Shown piece after piece: positions 1 through 7,313 of a stretch of DNA of 27,385 nucleotides. The stretch is from JAENVU01 sp031430375. GTDB lineage: Bacteria > Actinomycetota > Acidimicrobiia > IMCC26256 > JAENVU01. The position numbers and the translations under genes are program-made. The notes below the pieces were generated by a model, which saw only the letters and a list, made by a program, of their open reading frames with translations, had not been told where the DNA came from and did not search any database. The stretch is taken from the NCBI GenBank assembly GCA_031430375.1, contig JANPBJ010000002.1, positions 1 to 27,385 of the forward strand. Reading direction: 5' to 3'. Position 1 is the stretch's first letter; the number at the start of each line of letters is the position of its first letter.

Positions 1-6
1 CTCTGA

Positions 7-138
7 CCGCAACCCCTCCACACCCGCGCGGAGATCCCCGAACGCCGTATCACCATCAAACTCGTCGGAACCCGCCGTCTCGAACATCTATTCGCATACT
101 GGCAGAAGGGTGAGACCACACCAAAAACTGCCGTATAG
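7..138 (+). pseudogene. Possible 3' remnant of an unknown gene
   Basis: After an in-frame TGA at 4-6 this frame stays open for 43 codons and ends with TAG at 136-138. The peptide contains a plausible protein-like stretch (TIKLVGTRRLEHLFAYWQKG) with no start codon near its left end. It may be the tail of a gene cut by the window edge or by a stop codon, or a chance open frame. I do not recognise a family. From here to about 208 I see nothing else. Confidence 0.2.
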
Positions 139-208
139 CGGACAAAACCATGCACAGTTCAGCGAGGCGGCCGTCCGAGACGGAGCCGTCGCCCGACGCA
201 ACGTGTTG

Positions 209-712
209 TCAGTCGCCGACGGATCCGTCGATGCACTGACGCAACAGGTCGGCATGGCCGTTGTGGCGGGCGTATTCCTCGATCATGTGCACGTAGACCC
301 ACCGAAGCGAGATCGCGTCGCCGTGCTTCCCCGTCCCGCAGTCATCGAGCGCGAGCGGGGCACTGACCGTGCGAGCGTTGTCGCACTCGCCGCGCCAGCA
401 CTTGAAGTCGGCCTCCACGTCCGCAGTCGCAACATCGTCGAAGTCGCCATCGGGGTTGGCGTCGCTCCAGTAGACGCGGCAATCGTCGTGGCCCGCGAGC
501 ACGCGTCGAAACCAGTGCGCCTCCACGTCGGCCATGTGGCGGACCAGCCCGAGCAGGGACATCGTCGATGGCGGGACCGCACGCTGGCGGAGCTGATCGT
601 CGCGTAGGCCCGCGCACTTCAGCGCGAGCGTGGCGCGGTGATAGTCGAGCCACGCCTCGAGCATCTCGCGCTCGCCAAGTTGGAATGCGGGTTGGCAACG
701 TTCGATCGTCAT
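209..712 (-). CDS. DinB / DUF664-family protein
   Basis: A 167-residue protein with the features of the DUF664 branch of the DinB superfamily. These are four-helix bundles that usually hold one divalent metal through three histidines; some members are thiol-dependent transferases. The visible hallmarks are a conserved block (KCAGL at 32-36, RRAVPPSTMSLLGLVRHM at about 43-60) with His59, and a C-terminal block YVHMIEEYARHNGHADLLR with His142, His150 and His153 as further candidate ligands. I placed the start at ATG 712 because similarity to the family begins just after it; the frame remains open upstream to 814, but that part reads through a terminator hairpin. No clear ribosome binding site is visible. 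It stands alone on the minus strand, downstream of the terminator of the neighbouring operon. Family membership is solid, but the substrate is unknown. Confidence 0.85.
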   Translation of the reverse strand: MTIERCQPAFQLGEREMLEAWLDYHRATLALKCAGLRDDQLRQRAVPPSTMSLLGLVRHMADVEAHWFRRVLAGHDDCRVYWSDANPDGDFDDVATADVEADFKCWRGECDNARTVSAPLALDDCGTGKHGDAISLRWVYVHMIEEYARHNGHADLLRQCIDGSVGD

Positions 713-753
713 CAACCAAGTCTGCACGGCGCACACGCCACCCGCCAACGGGT

Positions 754-784
754 TGACGGCGCGATGGGTGTGACGGCGCGATGG
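754..784. repeat. Direct repeat of 14 bp, period 17
   Basis: TGACGGCGCGATGG occurs at 754-767 and again at 771-784. The second copy runs into the left arm of the terminator hairpin at 780-815, so the repeat looks like a small local duplication in the spacer between two genes. Confidence 0.7.
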
Positions 785-815
785 TGCCCCACCCTGGGAC
801 GAGTGGGGCACCATC
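780..815 (-). terminator. Strong hairpin, terminator of the His-repeat lipoprotein operon
   Basis: A perfect 13-bp stem (GATGGTGCCCCAC at 780-792 paired with 803-815) closes a 10-nt loop. It sits 15 nt beyond the stop codon of the minus-strand gene ending at 831. No long U-tract follows on the minus strand, which is common for high-GC actinobacterial terminators. Confidence 0.75.
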
Positions 816-830
816 GGAGCAGCAACGCGG

Positions 831-2105
831 TCAGAACTTCTTGGGGAACTTCGTCACCGTCGCGTCGGCCAACACCGATGCGGTGGCGTACATGTGTGCC
901 ACCGCGGCACGCAGCAGGGTGGCCGCGGTCGCGTCCCCCGCTTTCTGAGCGTCGATGACCGCCTTGAGGGTCGTGGCGTGCATGACGATGTCCTTCGTCA
1001 CTGCGTTAGCGGGCAGGTTCGCGTTCACCGTGTACAGCGTGTCGCCGAAGGTCGTGGCGTAGGCCGCCAGCTTGTCGATCGCGGCGGTGGCCGCCGCAGT
1101 GTCACCTTTGGCGACCGCTTGGGTGTAGGCGACGAACTGGGGGATGTGATTCTCGCTCCGCCACAGACCGTCGAATGCAGTCTGCACATCGCTGCCGTAG
1201 ACGCTGCCGATGGCTTCGACGAGTCGGGAGGTGTTGCTATCTGTCGGGCCGTTCAGTGCCGCGGCTGCGGCATCGAACTGGGCCTGACGACCGCCGAGGG
1301 CCGCGCCGGTCGCGCGGGCGGCGAGCCAGACGTGCTCGCCGAGGAGTGCCGTGAGTCCGGCCCGAAGCTCAGCCGCGGGCGACGCGGCGTCGCCGTCGAA
1401 CTTGGTCGGGAACTTGGTCACGGTGGCGACCGCAAGGGTCTTGGCGAAGCCGACCATGTGGCCGGTGGCCTCGTGCAACGCCGCAGACACGGCGCCTTGA
1501 TCGCCCGCCTTCTGGGCGTCGATGACCGCGGTCAGGCTCGTGGCGTGCATGACAATTCCCTCGGTCACCGCGTCGGCAGGAAGGTTGGAGTTCACCGAGT
1601 TCAAGGTCTCGCCGAAGGTGGTTGCGTATGCGGTGAGATCCGCGAGCGCGGCTTGCTTGGCGGCATCGTCACCAGCGGCGACGGCCTTGGTGTAAGCAAC
1701 GAACGCGGGGATGTGCTTCTCGCTGCGCCAGAGACCGTCGAACGCGGCGCCCACATCGGCACCGTACGCAGACGCGATAGCGGCGGTGATGTCAGCCGTG
1801 TTGCTCTCGGTCGGTCCGTTCAAGGCCGAGGCATACTGATCGAACCCGGCCGTGTCACCGCGCAACGCGGCGTCGGTGGCAAATGCGGCCAGCTCGACGT
1901 GCTCGGTCAGGAGGCCGGTGAGCCCGGCCCGCAGGGTGGCCGCGCCGGTCTGCGATGCGACGGTCGCCTCGGATGGGGCGGGCGACGTGGCCGTGGACGG
2001 CTTCTTGGTGTCGGAGGTCTTGGTGTTGCTGCTCCCACACGCGGCGGCCGCGATGGTGAGAGCGATGACCGGTGCGACGGATCGGATCAAGGTCTTGCGG
2101 TTCAT
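831..2105 (-). CDS. Lipoprotein with two 189-residue histidine-containing repeats
   Basis: A 424-residue secreted lipoprotein. The signal peptide ends in a lipobox (IAAAAC, lipidated Cys23), followed by a Ser/Thr/Pro-rich linker to about residue 54. The rest is two copies of one domain, about 55-240 and 244-424. Each has four histidines at matching places: 69/258 (EHV), 131/320 (HIPxFVAYT), 187/376 (IVMHAT) and 216/404 (HM). Each also shares FDGLWRSE, AYATTFG, IDAQKAGD and a terminal TVTKFPxKF. The sequence looks all-helical. I recognise the repeat pattern from other bacterial secreted proteins but know no assigned function. The conserved His set and the cupredoxin gene 38 bp upstream suggest metal binding, perhaps copper; this is inference. 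AGGA lies about 10 nt before the ATG. It ends at a strong hairpin. Confidence 0.85.
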   Translation of the reverse strand: MNRKTLIRSVAPVIALTIAAAACGSSNTKTSDTKKPSTATSPAPSEATVASQTGAATLRAGLTGLLTEHVELAAFATDAALRGDTAGFDQYASALNGPTESNTADITAAIASAYGADVGAAFDGLWRSEKHIPAFVAYTKAVAAGDDAAKQAALADLTAYATTFGETLNSVNSNLPADAVTEGIVMHATSLTAVIDAQKAGDQGAVSAALHEATGHMVGFAKTLAVATVTKFPTKFDGDAASPAAELRAGLTALLGEHVWLAARATGAALGGRQAQFDAAAAALNGPTDSNTSRLVEAIGSVYGSDVQTAFDGLWRSENHIPQFVAYTQAVAKGDTAAATAAIDKLAAYATTFGDTLYTVNANLPANAVTKDIVMHATTLKAVIDAQKAGDATAATLLRAAVAHMYATASVLADATVTKFPKKF

Positions 2106-2143
2106 GGTGAGTCTTCCTGTTGGGGACGGTAAGGAGCGTGGAG

Positions 2144-2623
2144 CTAGTTGACGGTGACTTCGCCGCGCATCGTGGCGGGATGGATTTCACAGAAGTACGT
2201 GAACGTTCCCGGAGCGTCGAACTGGTGGGAGAAGGCTTTGCCCTTAGCGAGTTGGCCGGAACCGAACATTCCGTCGGCCTTCGGAGTCACGCCCGCGGCG
2301 CCCTGCTCGACGGTCCCCGACGTCACGGTGTGAAAGCCGGGGTCCATCTGCTGCCAAGCGACCGTGGTGGTCTTGGTGACCGTGAGCTTGGCGGGCTTGT
2401 ATGCGATGAGCTTGATCTGCACCTCGTTCGCGGCGACGGTTGCGGCCGGCTTCGTCGGGGGCTCCGAGTTGCTCGTCGAGGGCGCGGAACTGGATCCGCA
2501 TGCGACGAGCGCGATCGCCAAGATGGTGGCCATGCCGAAGCCGATGATCGAACGGACACGCGGCCGCTGCACCCGTGCGAGTTGCAGAGCGTCGTGGTCG
2601 AGATGAAGCGAGGTCGGTTGCAT
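2144..2623 (-). CDS. Cupredoxin-domain lipoprotein (plastocyanin/azurin-like)
   Basis: A secreted blue-copper-type protein of 159 residues from ATG 2623. A basic segment (RPRVR) and a hydrophobic stretch lead to a lipobox (IALVAC), then a Ser/Pro linker, then a cupredoxin fold of about 95 residues. The type I copper ligands are visible: His in GFHTV, then Cys, His and Met in YFCEIHPATM near the C-terminus. The Cys-x2-His-x3-Met spacing differs from the x2 or x4 usual between His and Met. The protein probably carries electrons or holds copper outside the membrane. A GTG at 2647 would add eight residues; neither start has a good ribosome binding site. It is the first gene of a pair with the His-repeat lipoprotein. 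The pair diverges from recA. Confidence 0.85.
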   Translation of the reverse strand: MQPTSLHLDHDALQLARVQRPRVRSIIGFGMATILAIALVACGSSSAPSTSNSEPPTKPAATVAANEVQIKLIAYKPAKLTVTKTTTVAWQQMDPGFHTVTSGTVEQGAAGVTPKADGMFGSGQLAKGKAFSHQFDAPGTFTYFCEIHPATMRGEVTVN

Positions 2624-2655
2624 GCAGGGTGTTCGGGGCGCGACCACGTGATGGA

Positions 2656-2679
2656 TGTCACGTCGTCGTCAATGTGACA
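2656..2679 (-). promoter_or_regulatory. Candidate operator dyad before the cupredoxin operon
   Basis: TGTCAC at 2656-2661 and its inverse GTGACA at 2674-2679 are separated by 12 nt. The dyad lies just upstream of the GTG at 2647 and 33 nt from the ATG at 2623. On the minus strand TTGTCA (2675-2680) could serve as a -35 element, but no convincing -10 follows at 17 nt. It is a possible regulator site; the regulator is unknown. Confidence 0.3.
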
Positions 2680-2705
2680 ACCGCCGGGCTTCTGCCGATC
2701 GATGC

Positions 2706-2734
2706 TTGATTCGAACGGATGTTCGTTCTATGGT
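2706..2734 (+). promoter_or_regulatory. SOS promoter of recA with embedded LexA box
   Basis: TTGATT (2706-2711) and TATGGT (2729-2734) are 17 nt apart and form a sigma-70-type promoter. The spacer contains TCGAACGGATGTTCGT (2711-2726), which matches the actinobacterial LexA consensus TCGAAC-N4-GTTCGA at 11 of 12 fixed positions. LexA bound here would block polymerase directly. Transcription would start near 2741, leaving a leader of more than 180 nt before recA. Confidence 0.85.
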
Positions 2735-2845
2735 GTCGAAGTCGGTCGAACTCCACTCATGTTGTTCTCGGTGGTTCCCGCCCGCGGTCGTGGCGGGGAT
2801 GGATGGTGATGTTGTGCGAACACAGTGACATCAAGTGCCAAAGAG

Positions 2846-2860
2846 CCCCGAAATACGGGG
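2846..2860 (+). other. Small hairpin in the recA leader
   Basis: CCCCG AAATA CGGGG forms a 5-bp GC stem followed by AAAAG. It lies between the SOS promoter and the second candidate promoter. Its role is unknown and it could be chance. The remainder of 2735-2868 holds nothing else I can support. Confidence 0.3.
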
Positions 2861-2868
2861 AAAAGTTG

Positions 2869-2893
2869 GAGTGTCTCACCCTCGTTCTAGGTT
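2869..2893 (+). promoter_or_regulatory. Candidate second, LexA-independent recA promoter
   Basis: A TGTC element (2872-2875) lies at the right distance from TAGGTT (2888-2893) for the -26/-10 architecture of LexA-independent recA promoters in mycobacteria and streptomycetes (TTGTCRGTG-N8-TANNNT, PafBC type). Only the TGTC core of the upstream element matches. The 13-mer GAGTGTCTCACCC (2869-2881) also occurs in the leader of the LysM gene at 14254-14266. Confidence 0.4.
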
Positions 2894-2978
2894 TCCTCAC
2901 ACCAAAGAGAACGGATCTCCCCCCATGGCAAATACAGATCGCAAGCAGCCGATGACGGCACGAGAAGGAGTCAACACG

Positions 2979-4049
2979 GTGGATCGTGACAAGTCGCTCG
3001 ACATGGCGCTCGGGCAAATCGAAAAGCAATTCGGGAAGGGTGCGATCATGCGCCTCGGTGAGCGAGGACACGTAGGGATCGAGGCCATCCCCACGGGCGC
3101 ATTGGCCCTCGACCTCGCGTTGGGAATCGGTGGCCTGCCCCGCGGTCGGATCGTCGAGATCTTCGGTCCGGAATCTTCAGGGAAGTCCACGCTGGCGATG
3201 CACGTGGTGGCCGAGGCGCAGCGCAACGGTGGGGTGTGTGCCTACATCGACGCGGAACACGCGATGGACCCGGTCTACGCCGCGGCCATTGGCGTGAACG
3301 TGGATGACCTGCTGATCTCCCAGCCCGACACGGGGGAGCAGGCGCTGGAAATTGCCGACATGCTCATCCGGTCGGGCGCACTCGATGTCCTGGTGATCGA
3401 CTCAGTCGCGGCGCTCGTGCCCCGTGCGGAGATCGAAGGCGAGATGGGCGACTCACATATGGGTCTCCAGGCTCGGTTGATGAGCCAGGCGCTGCGCAAG
3501 ATCACCGGCAACTTGAACAAGAGCCGCACGATCGCGGTGTTCATCAACCAGTTGCGGGAAAAGATCGGCGTCATGTTCGGCTCGCCGGAGACCACACCGG
3601 GCGGACGGGCACTGAAGTTCTACTCGTCGGTCCGGTTGGACATCCGTCGTATCGAGTCGTTGAAAGACGGCGCCGAGATCGTAGGGAACCGCGCCCGGGT
3701 CAAGGTGGTGAAGAACAAGGTTGCGCCGCCGTTCAAGCAGGCCGAGTTCGACATCATGTACGGCAAGGGCATCAGTCGAGAAGGTTCTCTGCTCGACATT
3801 GGAGTGGACCTCGGCATCGTGAAGAAGGCGGGCGCGTGGTTCACCTATGAGGGTGAGCAGCTCGGTCAAGGCCGGGAGAATGCGAAGAACTTCCTGTCCG
3901 AGAACATCGACATGATGTGTGAGATCAGCGACAAGGTCCGTAAGGAGTCGGGAATCGACGAGATCAACAACCCCGAACCCGAAGTCGATCTCGCTGAACT
4001 GGATGAACTGGCTGAACTGGCTGAACCCCAGGACGCTGACGCCGAATAG
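2979..4049 (+). CDS. recA: RecA recombinase
   Basis: The DNA strand-exchange ATPase that forms the RecA filament on single-stranded DNA and triggers LexA self-cleavage. From GTG 2979 it is 356 residues, the family norm. It opens with the conserved block LGQIEKQFGKGAIMRLGE, has Walker A GPESSGKST (Lys69), and shows the DNA-binding loop regions (PRAEIEGEMGDSHMGLQAR and a loop around FGSPETTPGG). GTG 2979 is preferred because AAGGAG lies 8 nt upstream; an in-frame ATG at 2925 would add 18 residues without a good ribosome binding site. The acidic tail is made of a 9-nt repeat. A strong terminator follows and no recX lies downstream. Expression should be SOS-induced through the LexA box at 2711-2726. 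Confidence 0.98.
   Translation: MDRDKSLDMALGQIEKQFGKGAIMRLGERGHVGIEAIPTGALALDLALGIGGLPRGRIVEIFGPESSGKSTLAMHVVAEAQRNGGVCAYIDAEHAMDPVYAAAIGVNVDDLLISQPDTGEQALEIADMLIRSGALDVLVIDSVAALVPRAEIEGEMGDSHMGLQARLMSQALRKITGNLNKSRTIAVFINQLREKIGVMFGSPETTPGGRALKFYSSVRLDIRRIESLKDGAEIVGNRARVKVVKNKVAPPFKQAEFDIMYGKGISREGSLLDIGVDLGIVKKAGAWFTYEGEQLGQGRENAKNFLSENIDMMCEISDKVRKESGIDEINNPEPEVDLAELDELAELAEPQDADAE
3993..4028 (+). repeat. 9-nt tandem repeat in the recA tail
   Basis: About 3.7 copies of GCTGAACTG (the second is GATGAACTG) encode AEL-DEL-AEL-AE at the acidic C-terminus of RecA. Being in frame, copy-number change would only lengthen or shorten the tail. Confidence 0.8.
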
Positions 4050-4073
4050 CCGACTTGCGGTTTGCGAAACGCG

Positions 4074-4105
4074 GATGGGGACGACGCCACGAGCTCGTCC
4101 CCATC
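4074..4105 (+). terminator. recA terminator hairpin
   Basis: A perfect 11-bp stem (GATGGGGACGA at 4074-4084 paired with 4095-4105) has a 10-nt loop, 24 nt after the recA stop. It also lies 60 nt beyond the stop of the convergent TauE gene and may serve both. Confidence 0.8.
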
Positions 4106-4164
4106 TGTCGTGGGCGCTCGGTTGTGGGTGCTCGGTCGTGCCGGTGCTCTGGGCCCCAACGCCG

Positions 4165-4899
4165 TCAGAGTGACCTCATCCCGCGGTAGGCGGCGATCAG
4201 ACCCGCCGCCGTCGAGAAGGCGAGGACCAGGGGTCTGAGTTGTGCCGGGCCCAGACGTCGGGAAAGTTGGCCGCTCAGGGCGAGTCCCACCAACATCGCC
4301 GGGAGCAACAGCGCGGTGAGTTCGAGCTGCTCGACCGAGAGTTCGCCGCCGATGGCCAGAGCGCAACCCGATACCGACGCGCCGACGAGAAAGCACACTG
4401 CAAGCGTGGCCCGCAGCGTGTGGGGCTCTTGGTGCTGGTACAGCAGCGCGAGTGCGGGGCCATCCACGCCAGCGGCGGTCCCTGTGACTCCGGCGACCAC
4501 GCCGGTGACGCCGGCGGAACGTCGGGTCACGGCAATACCAGGGTGGAGCACGCTCAGTACTACGCCGAGAATGATCACGATGCCGACCACGAGTGCGAGC
4601 TCGGCGTCGGGCACCGCGGCCACCACGGCAACGCCGATCACCGTGCCGGGAATCCGCCCGACTGCGATCCAGCGGACACCGAGCCAGTCGATCGCGTGAT
4701 GCTCACGGATCAACATGGTGAGCGTCATCGGCATGCTGAGCAGCACCATCGAACCGGGCACAGAGCGGGGAGCGAGTAACGCCAGCACCGGGACCACCAT
4801 GAGGTTCAGTCCGAAGCCGATGGCACCTTGGACCATGCCTCCGAGCAGCACGATGGCCATAGCGGCGCCAAGCTCCCAGGCGCTGATGTCGAGGGGCAC
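4165..4899 (-). CDS. TauE/SafE-family membrane permease
   Basis: A hydrophobic protein of 244 residues, about the usual length for the TauE/SafE (formerly DUF81) family of anion or organosulfonate transporters in the cytoplasmic membrane. The N-terminal half opens with a hydrophobic helix and GGMVQGAIGFGLNLMVVPVL, the glycine-rich first repeat typical of the family. The second half repeats the fold, with TGVVAGVTGTAAGVDGPALALLYQ at about 132-155. Roughly seven or eight membrane spans are visible. The start is GTG 4899, with GAGG 7 nt upstream on the minus strand. It is convergent with recA and divergent from miaB. The substrate cannot be read from sequence. Its position between recA and miaB is where recX is commonly found. 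Confidence 0.85.
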   Translation of the reverse strand: MPLDISAWELGAAMAIVLLGGMVQGAIGFGLNLMVVPVLALLAPRSVPGSMVLLSMPMTLTMLIREHHAIDWLGVRWIAVGRIPGTVIGVAVVAAVPDAELALVVGIVIILGVVLSVLHPGIAVTRRSAGVTGVVAGVTGTAAGVDGPALALLYQHQEPHTLRATLAVCFLVGASVSGCALAIGGELSVEQLELTALLLPAMLVGLALSGQLSRRLGPAQLRPLVLAFSTAAGLIAAYRGMRSL

Positions 4900-4968
4900 T
4901 CAGCCGCCTCGGCGGTTCGGGCGATCAACGGGCGAGTGCGGCATCGGCTTCGGATCCTACGGGGGCCG

Positions 4969-4974
4969 TACTAT
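4969..4974 (+). promoter_or_regulatory. -10 element for leaderless miaB
   Basis: TACTAT fits TANNNT and ends 8 nt before the GTG at 4983, so transcription would start at or next to the start codon. No ribosome binding site is present. No good -35 is visible. Confidence 0.5.
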
Positions 4975-4982
4975 GGGCGGTT

Positions 4983-6359
4983 GTGACCCGCCGCTTCTAC
5001 GTTCGTACCTTCGGGTGTCAGATGAACGAACACGACTCGGAACGGATCGCGGGTCTCCTCGTGGCCGACGGACTCGAGCCGACCGACGACCTCGAAGCGG
5101 CCGACGTTGTGGTGCTGAACACGTGTTGTATCCGGGAAAATGCCGACAACAAACTGTATGGGCACCTCGGCCATCTGAAGTCGTTGAAAGATCGCCGACC
5201 GGATCTCCAGATCGCGGTGGGCGGGTGTCTCGCCCAGAAGGACCGCGATCTGATCGTGGAACGCGCCGGACATGTGGATGTGGTGTTTGGCACCCACAAC
5301 CTCGCGCACGCGCCGGCGTTGTTGGCCGAGGCGGCGCGCACCGGGAACTCGGTGGTTGAGATTCTCGAAGAACACGAGGCGTATCCCTCAGCGTTGCCCG
5401 CACGGCGCGAGGTCGATCACGCGGCGTGGATCACGATTCAGATCGGCTGCGACAACAGTTGCGCCTTCTGCATCGTGCCGTCGGTGCGTGGTGCCGAGGT
5501 GAGCCGTCGGATGGGCGACATCGTTTCCGAGGTCACTGAACTCGCGCGTGACGGTGTGCGGGAGATCACGCTCCTCGGCCAGAACGTCAACTCCTACGGA
5601 CGGGACCTCGGCTCCGGTCAGTGGAGCCCGCAGTTCGCGGATCTTCTGCGCGCGGTGGACGAGGTCGATGGCATTGGTCGGGTCCGCTACACCTCACCGC
5701 ACCCGAAGGATTTGCGGGCGGAGACGGTGCAGGCGATGGCCGAGTGCGCCAGCATCTGTGAACACCTGCATCTGCCGGTCCAGTCGGGAAGCGACCGCAC
5801 ACTCGCCCGCATGCGGCGGGGCTACACCGCCGAGCGTTACCTGGAGAAGTTGGCGATGGCGCGCGCGGGCATCGACGACCTCGCGGTGACCACCGACATC
5901 ATCGTGGGATTTCCCGGCGAGACCGAGGCCGACTTCGCCCAAACGCTGGAGCTGGCCGAGGCCGCTCACTACGACTCGGTGTACACGTTTGTGTTCTCGC
6001 CGCGTCCAGGGACGACCGCGGCCGACATGGAGGTCCATTTTGTCCCCGAGGCGGTAGCTCGCGAGCGAATGGATCGACTGACCGTCCTCGTCGAAGGGCA
6101 TGCGTTGGAGCTGCATCAGGCGCGCGTGGGACGAGTGGAGGAACTGTTGGTGGAAGGTCCCTCGAAGAAGGACCCCACGGTGATGAGCGGACGGACTCGC
6201 CAGAGCAAGCTCGTGCATTTCGCGGGCGATGTTGCACCGGGTGCGTTGGTCGAAGTTGAGATCACCCGCGCCGCGCCGCATTGGCTCAGAGGTGATCTGC
6301 GCTCTGTGCTTGATGCCCCGCGTCCGGCTCGGGTTCGCATTCCCGTGACGGCGGGCTGA
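4983..6359 (+). CDS. miaB: MiaB, tRNA-2-methylthio-N6-dimethylallyladenosine synthase
   Basis: A radical SAM methylthiotransferase that adds the 2-methylthio group to i6A37 of tRNAs reading UNN codons. The 458 residues show the three family domains. UPF0004 (about 3-115) has auxiliary-cluster cysteines Cys12 (FGCQMN), Cys48 (NTCCIRE) and Cys82 (GGCLAQ). The radical SAM core has CDNSCAFC (Cys156, Cys160, Cys163) and the conserved PHP, HLPVQSG and GFPGET segments. A C-terminal TRAM domain covers about 375-445. The GTG start directly precedes the conserved RTFGCQMNEHDS. It is the first gene of the miaB-miaA-dapF-hflX run, and its substrate is made by the next gene's product. Confidence 0.97.
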   Translation: MTRRFYVRTFGCQMNEHDSERIAGLLVADGLEPTDDLEAADVVVLNTCCIRENADNKLYGHLGHLKSLKDRRPDLQIAVGGCLAQKDRDLIVERAGHVDVVFGTHNLAHAPALLAEAARTGNSVVEILEEHEAYPSALPARREVDHAAWITIQIGCDNSCAFCIVPSVRGAEVSRRMGDIVSEVTELARDGVREITLLGQNVNSYGRDLGSGQWSPQFADLLRAVDEVDGIGRVRYTSPHPKDLRAETVQAMAECASICEHLHLPVQSGSDRTLARMRRGYTAERYLEKLAMARAGIDDLAVTTDIIVGFPGETEADFAQTLELAEAAHYDSVYTFVFSPRPGTTAADMEVHFVPEAVARERMDRLTVLVEGHALELHQARVGRVEELLVEGPSKKDPTVMSGRTRQSKLVHFAGDVAPGALVEVEITRAAPHWLRGDLRSVLDAPRPARVRIPVTAG

Positions 6360-6368
6360 ACCGCGGTT

Positions 6369-7313
6369 ACGCACCTCGCGCTCGTTGGACCGACCGCGTC
6401 GGGCAAATCGGCACTCGCGCTCGCGGCCGCCCAGCGGTTCGGCGATGTGGAGATCGTGTCGATGGATTCGATGCAGGTCTACCGGGGAATGGATATCGGT
6501 ACTGCAAAACCGTCGCGGACGGATCAGGACGGTGTGCGCCATCACATGATCGATGTCGCGGCGCCGAGCGAGGAGTTCTCGGTCGCCCGATTCCAAGCCG
6601 AGGCGCGTGCGGCCATTGCCGACGTCGAAGCGCGCGGGCGACGGGCGCTGCTCGTCGGTGGCACCGGCCTGTATCTCCAAGCGGTGATCGACGACTTGGG
6701 TTTTCCCGGCGAAGATCTCGCGTTGCGAGCCCGACTCGATGCGCAGCTCGGCGCGCCGGACGCGCTTGCCGAGGCCTACGCCGCGCTCGCGATCCGTGAT
6801 CCGCTCGCTGCGTCGCGTATTGAGCCCGGAAATCGGCGCCGGATTGTGCGTGCTCTGGAGGTGATGGAGTTGACCGGTCGGCCGTTTTCCTCCTTCGGCT
6901 CGGGTATCGGCGGGGAGCATGAGCCGGTGGTGTCGGTTCGAATCGCGGGGTTAGCGGTCGAGACCGCCGAGACGTCGCGGCGGATCGAGGCCCGAGTCGA
7001 TGAGATGGTCCAGCGCGGGTTGCTGGACGAGGTTCGCGGGCTCGCGGCGGCTCCGTGGTCGCGCACGGCCCGTCAGGCCATCGGCTACAAGGAGGTCGTC
7101 GCCTTTCTCAATGGCGAGATCGCCGCCTTTGCCGAAGCTGTCGCGCTCACCGCCCAGCGGAGCCGCCGCTTCGCCCGTCGTCAGCGGGCCTGGTACCGCC
7201 GCAACGATCGGATTGAGTGGTTCAAGGTGGCGGAGTCGACCACGCTCAACGGAGAGAGCGACAAATTCCCGTCGCTGACGGACGCGGTGATGGCATGGTG
7301 GAGCCCCACATGA
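6369..7313 (+). CDS. miaA: MiaA, tRNA dimethylallyltransferase (non-canonical start)
   Basis: Transfers the dimethylallyl group of DMAPP to N6 of A37 in tRNA, making i6A for MiaB. The family hallmarks are the P-loop GPTASGKS, DSMQVYRGMDIGTAKP and GGTGLYLQAVI, with a basic C-terminus (RRFARRQRAWYRR). Between the miaB stop (6357-6359) and the P-loop the frame has no ATG, GTG, TTG, CTG or ATN codon. ACG at 6369 is the likeliest start: it would give MHLALVGPTASGKS and 314 residues, the usual length. Starting at the first in-frame GTG or ATG further on would delete the P-loop. A sequencing error or mutation is the alternative. The gene begins 9 nt after miaB and overlaps dapF by ATGA. Confidence 0.88.
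   Translation, partial: THLALVGPTASGKSALALAAAQRFGDVEIVSMDSMQVYRGMDIGTAKPSRTDQDGVRHHMIDVAAPSEEFSVARFQAEARAAIADVEARGRRALLVGGTGLYLQAVIDDLGFPGEDLALRARLDAQLGAPDALAEAYAALAIRDPLAASRIEPGNRRRIVRALEVMELTGRPFSSFGSGIGGEHEPVVSVRIAGLAVETAETSRRIEARVDEMVQRGLLDEVRGLAAAPWSRTARQAIGYKEVVAFLNGEIAAFAEAVALTAQRSRRFARRQRAWYRRNDRIEWFKVAESTTLNGESDKFPSLTDAVMAWWSPT

Noticed and set aside
894..2132. 412-codon plus-strand open frame opposite the His-repeat lipoprotein
   Set aside because: Its product has no recognisable domain and an Arg/Gly-rich composition typical of antisense frames in GC-rich genes; the minus strand has a signal peptide, lipobox and conserved repeats.
2713..2955. Short open frames upstream of recA
   Set aside because: They overlap the recA leader, lack ribosome binding sites and have no recognisable sequence.
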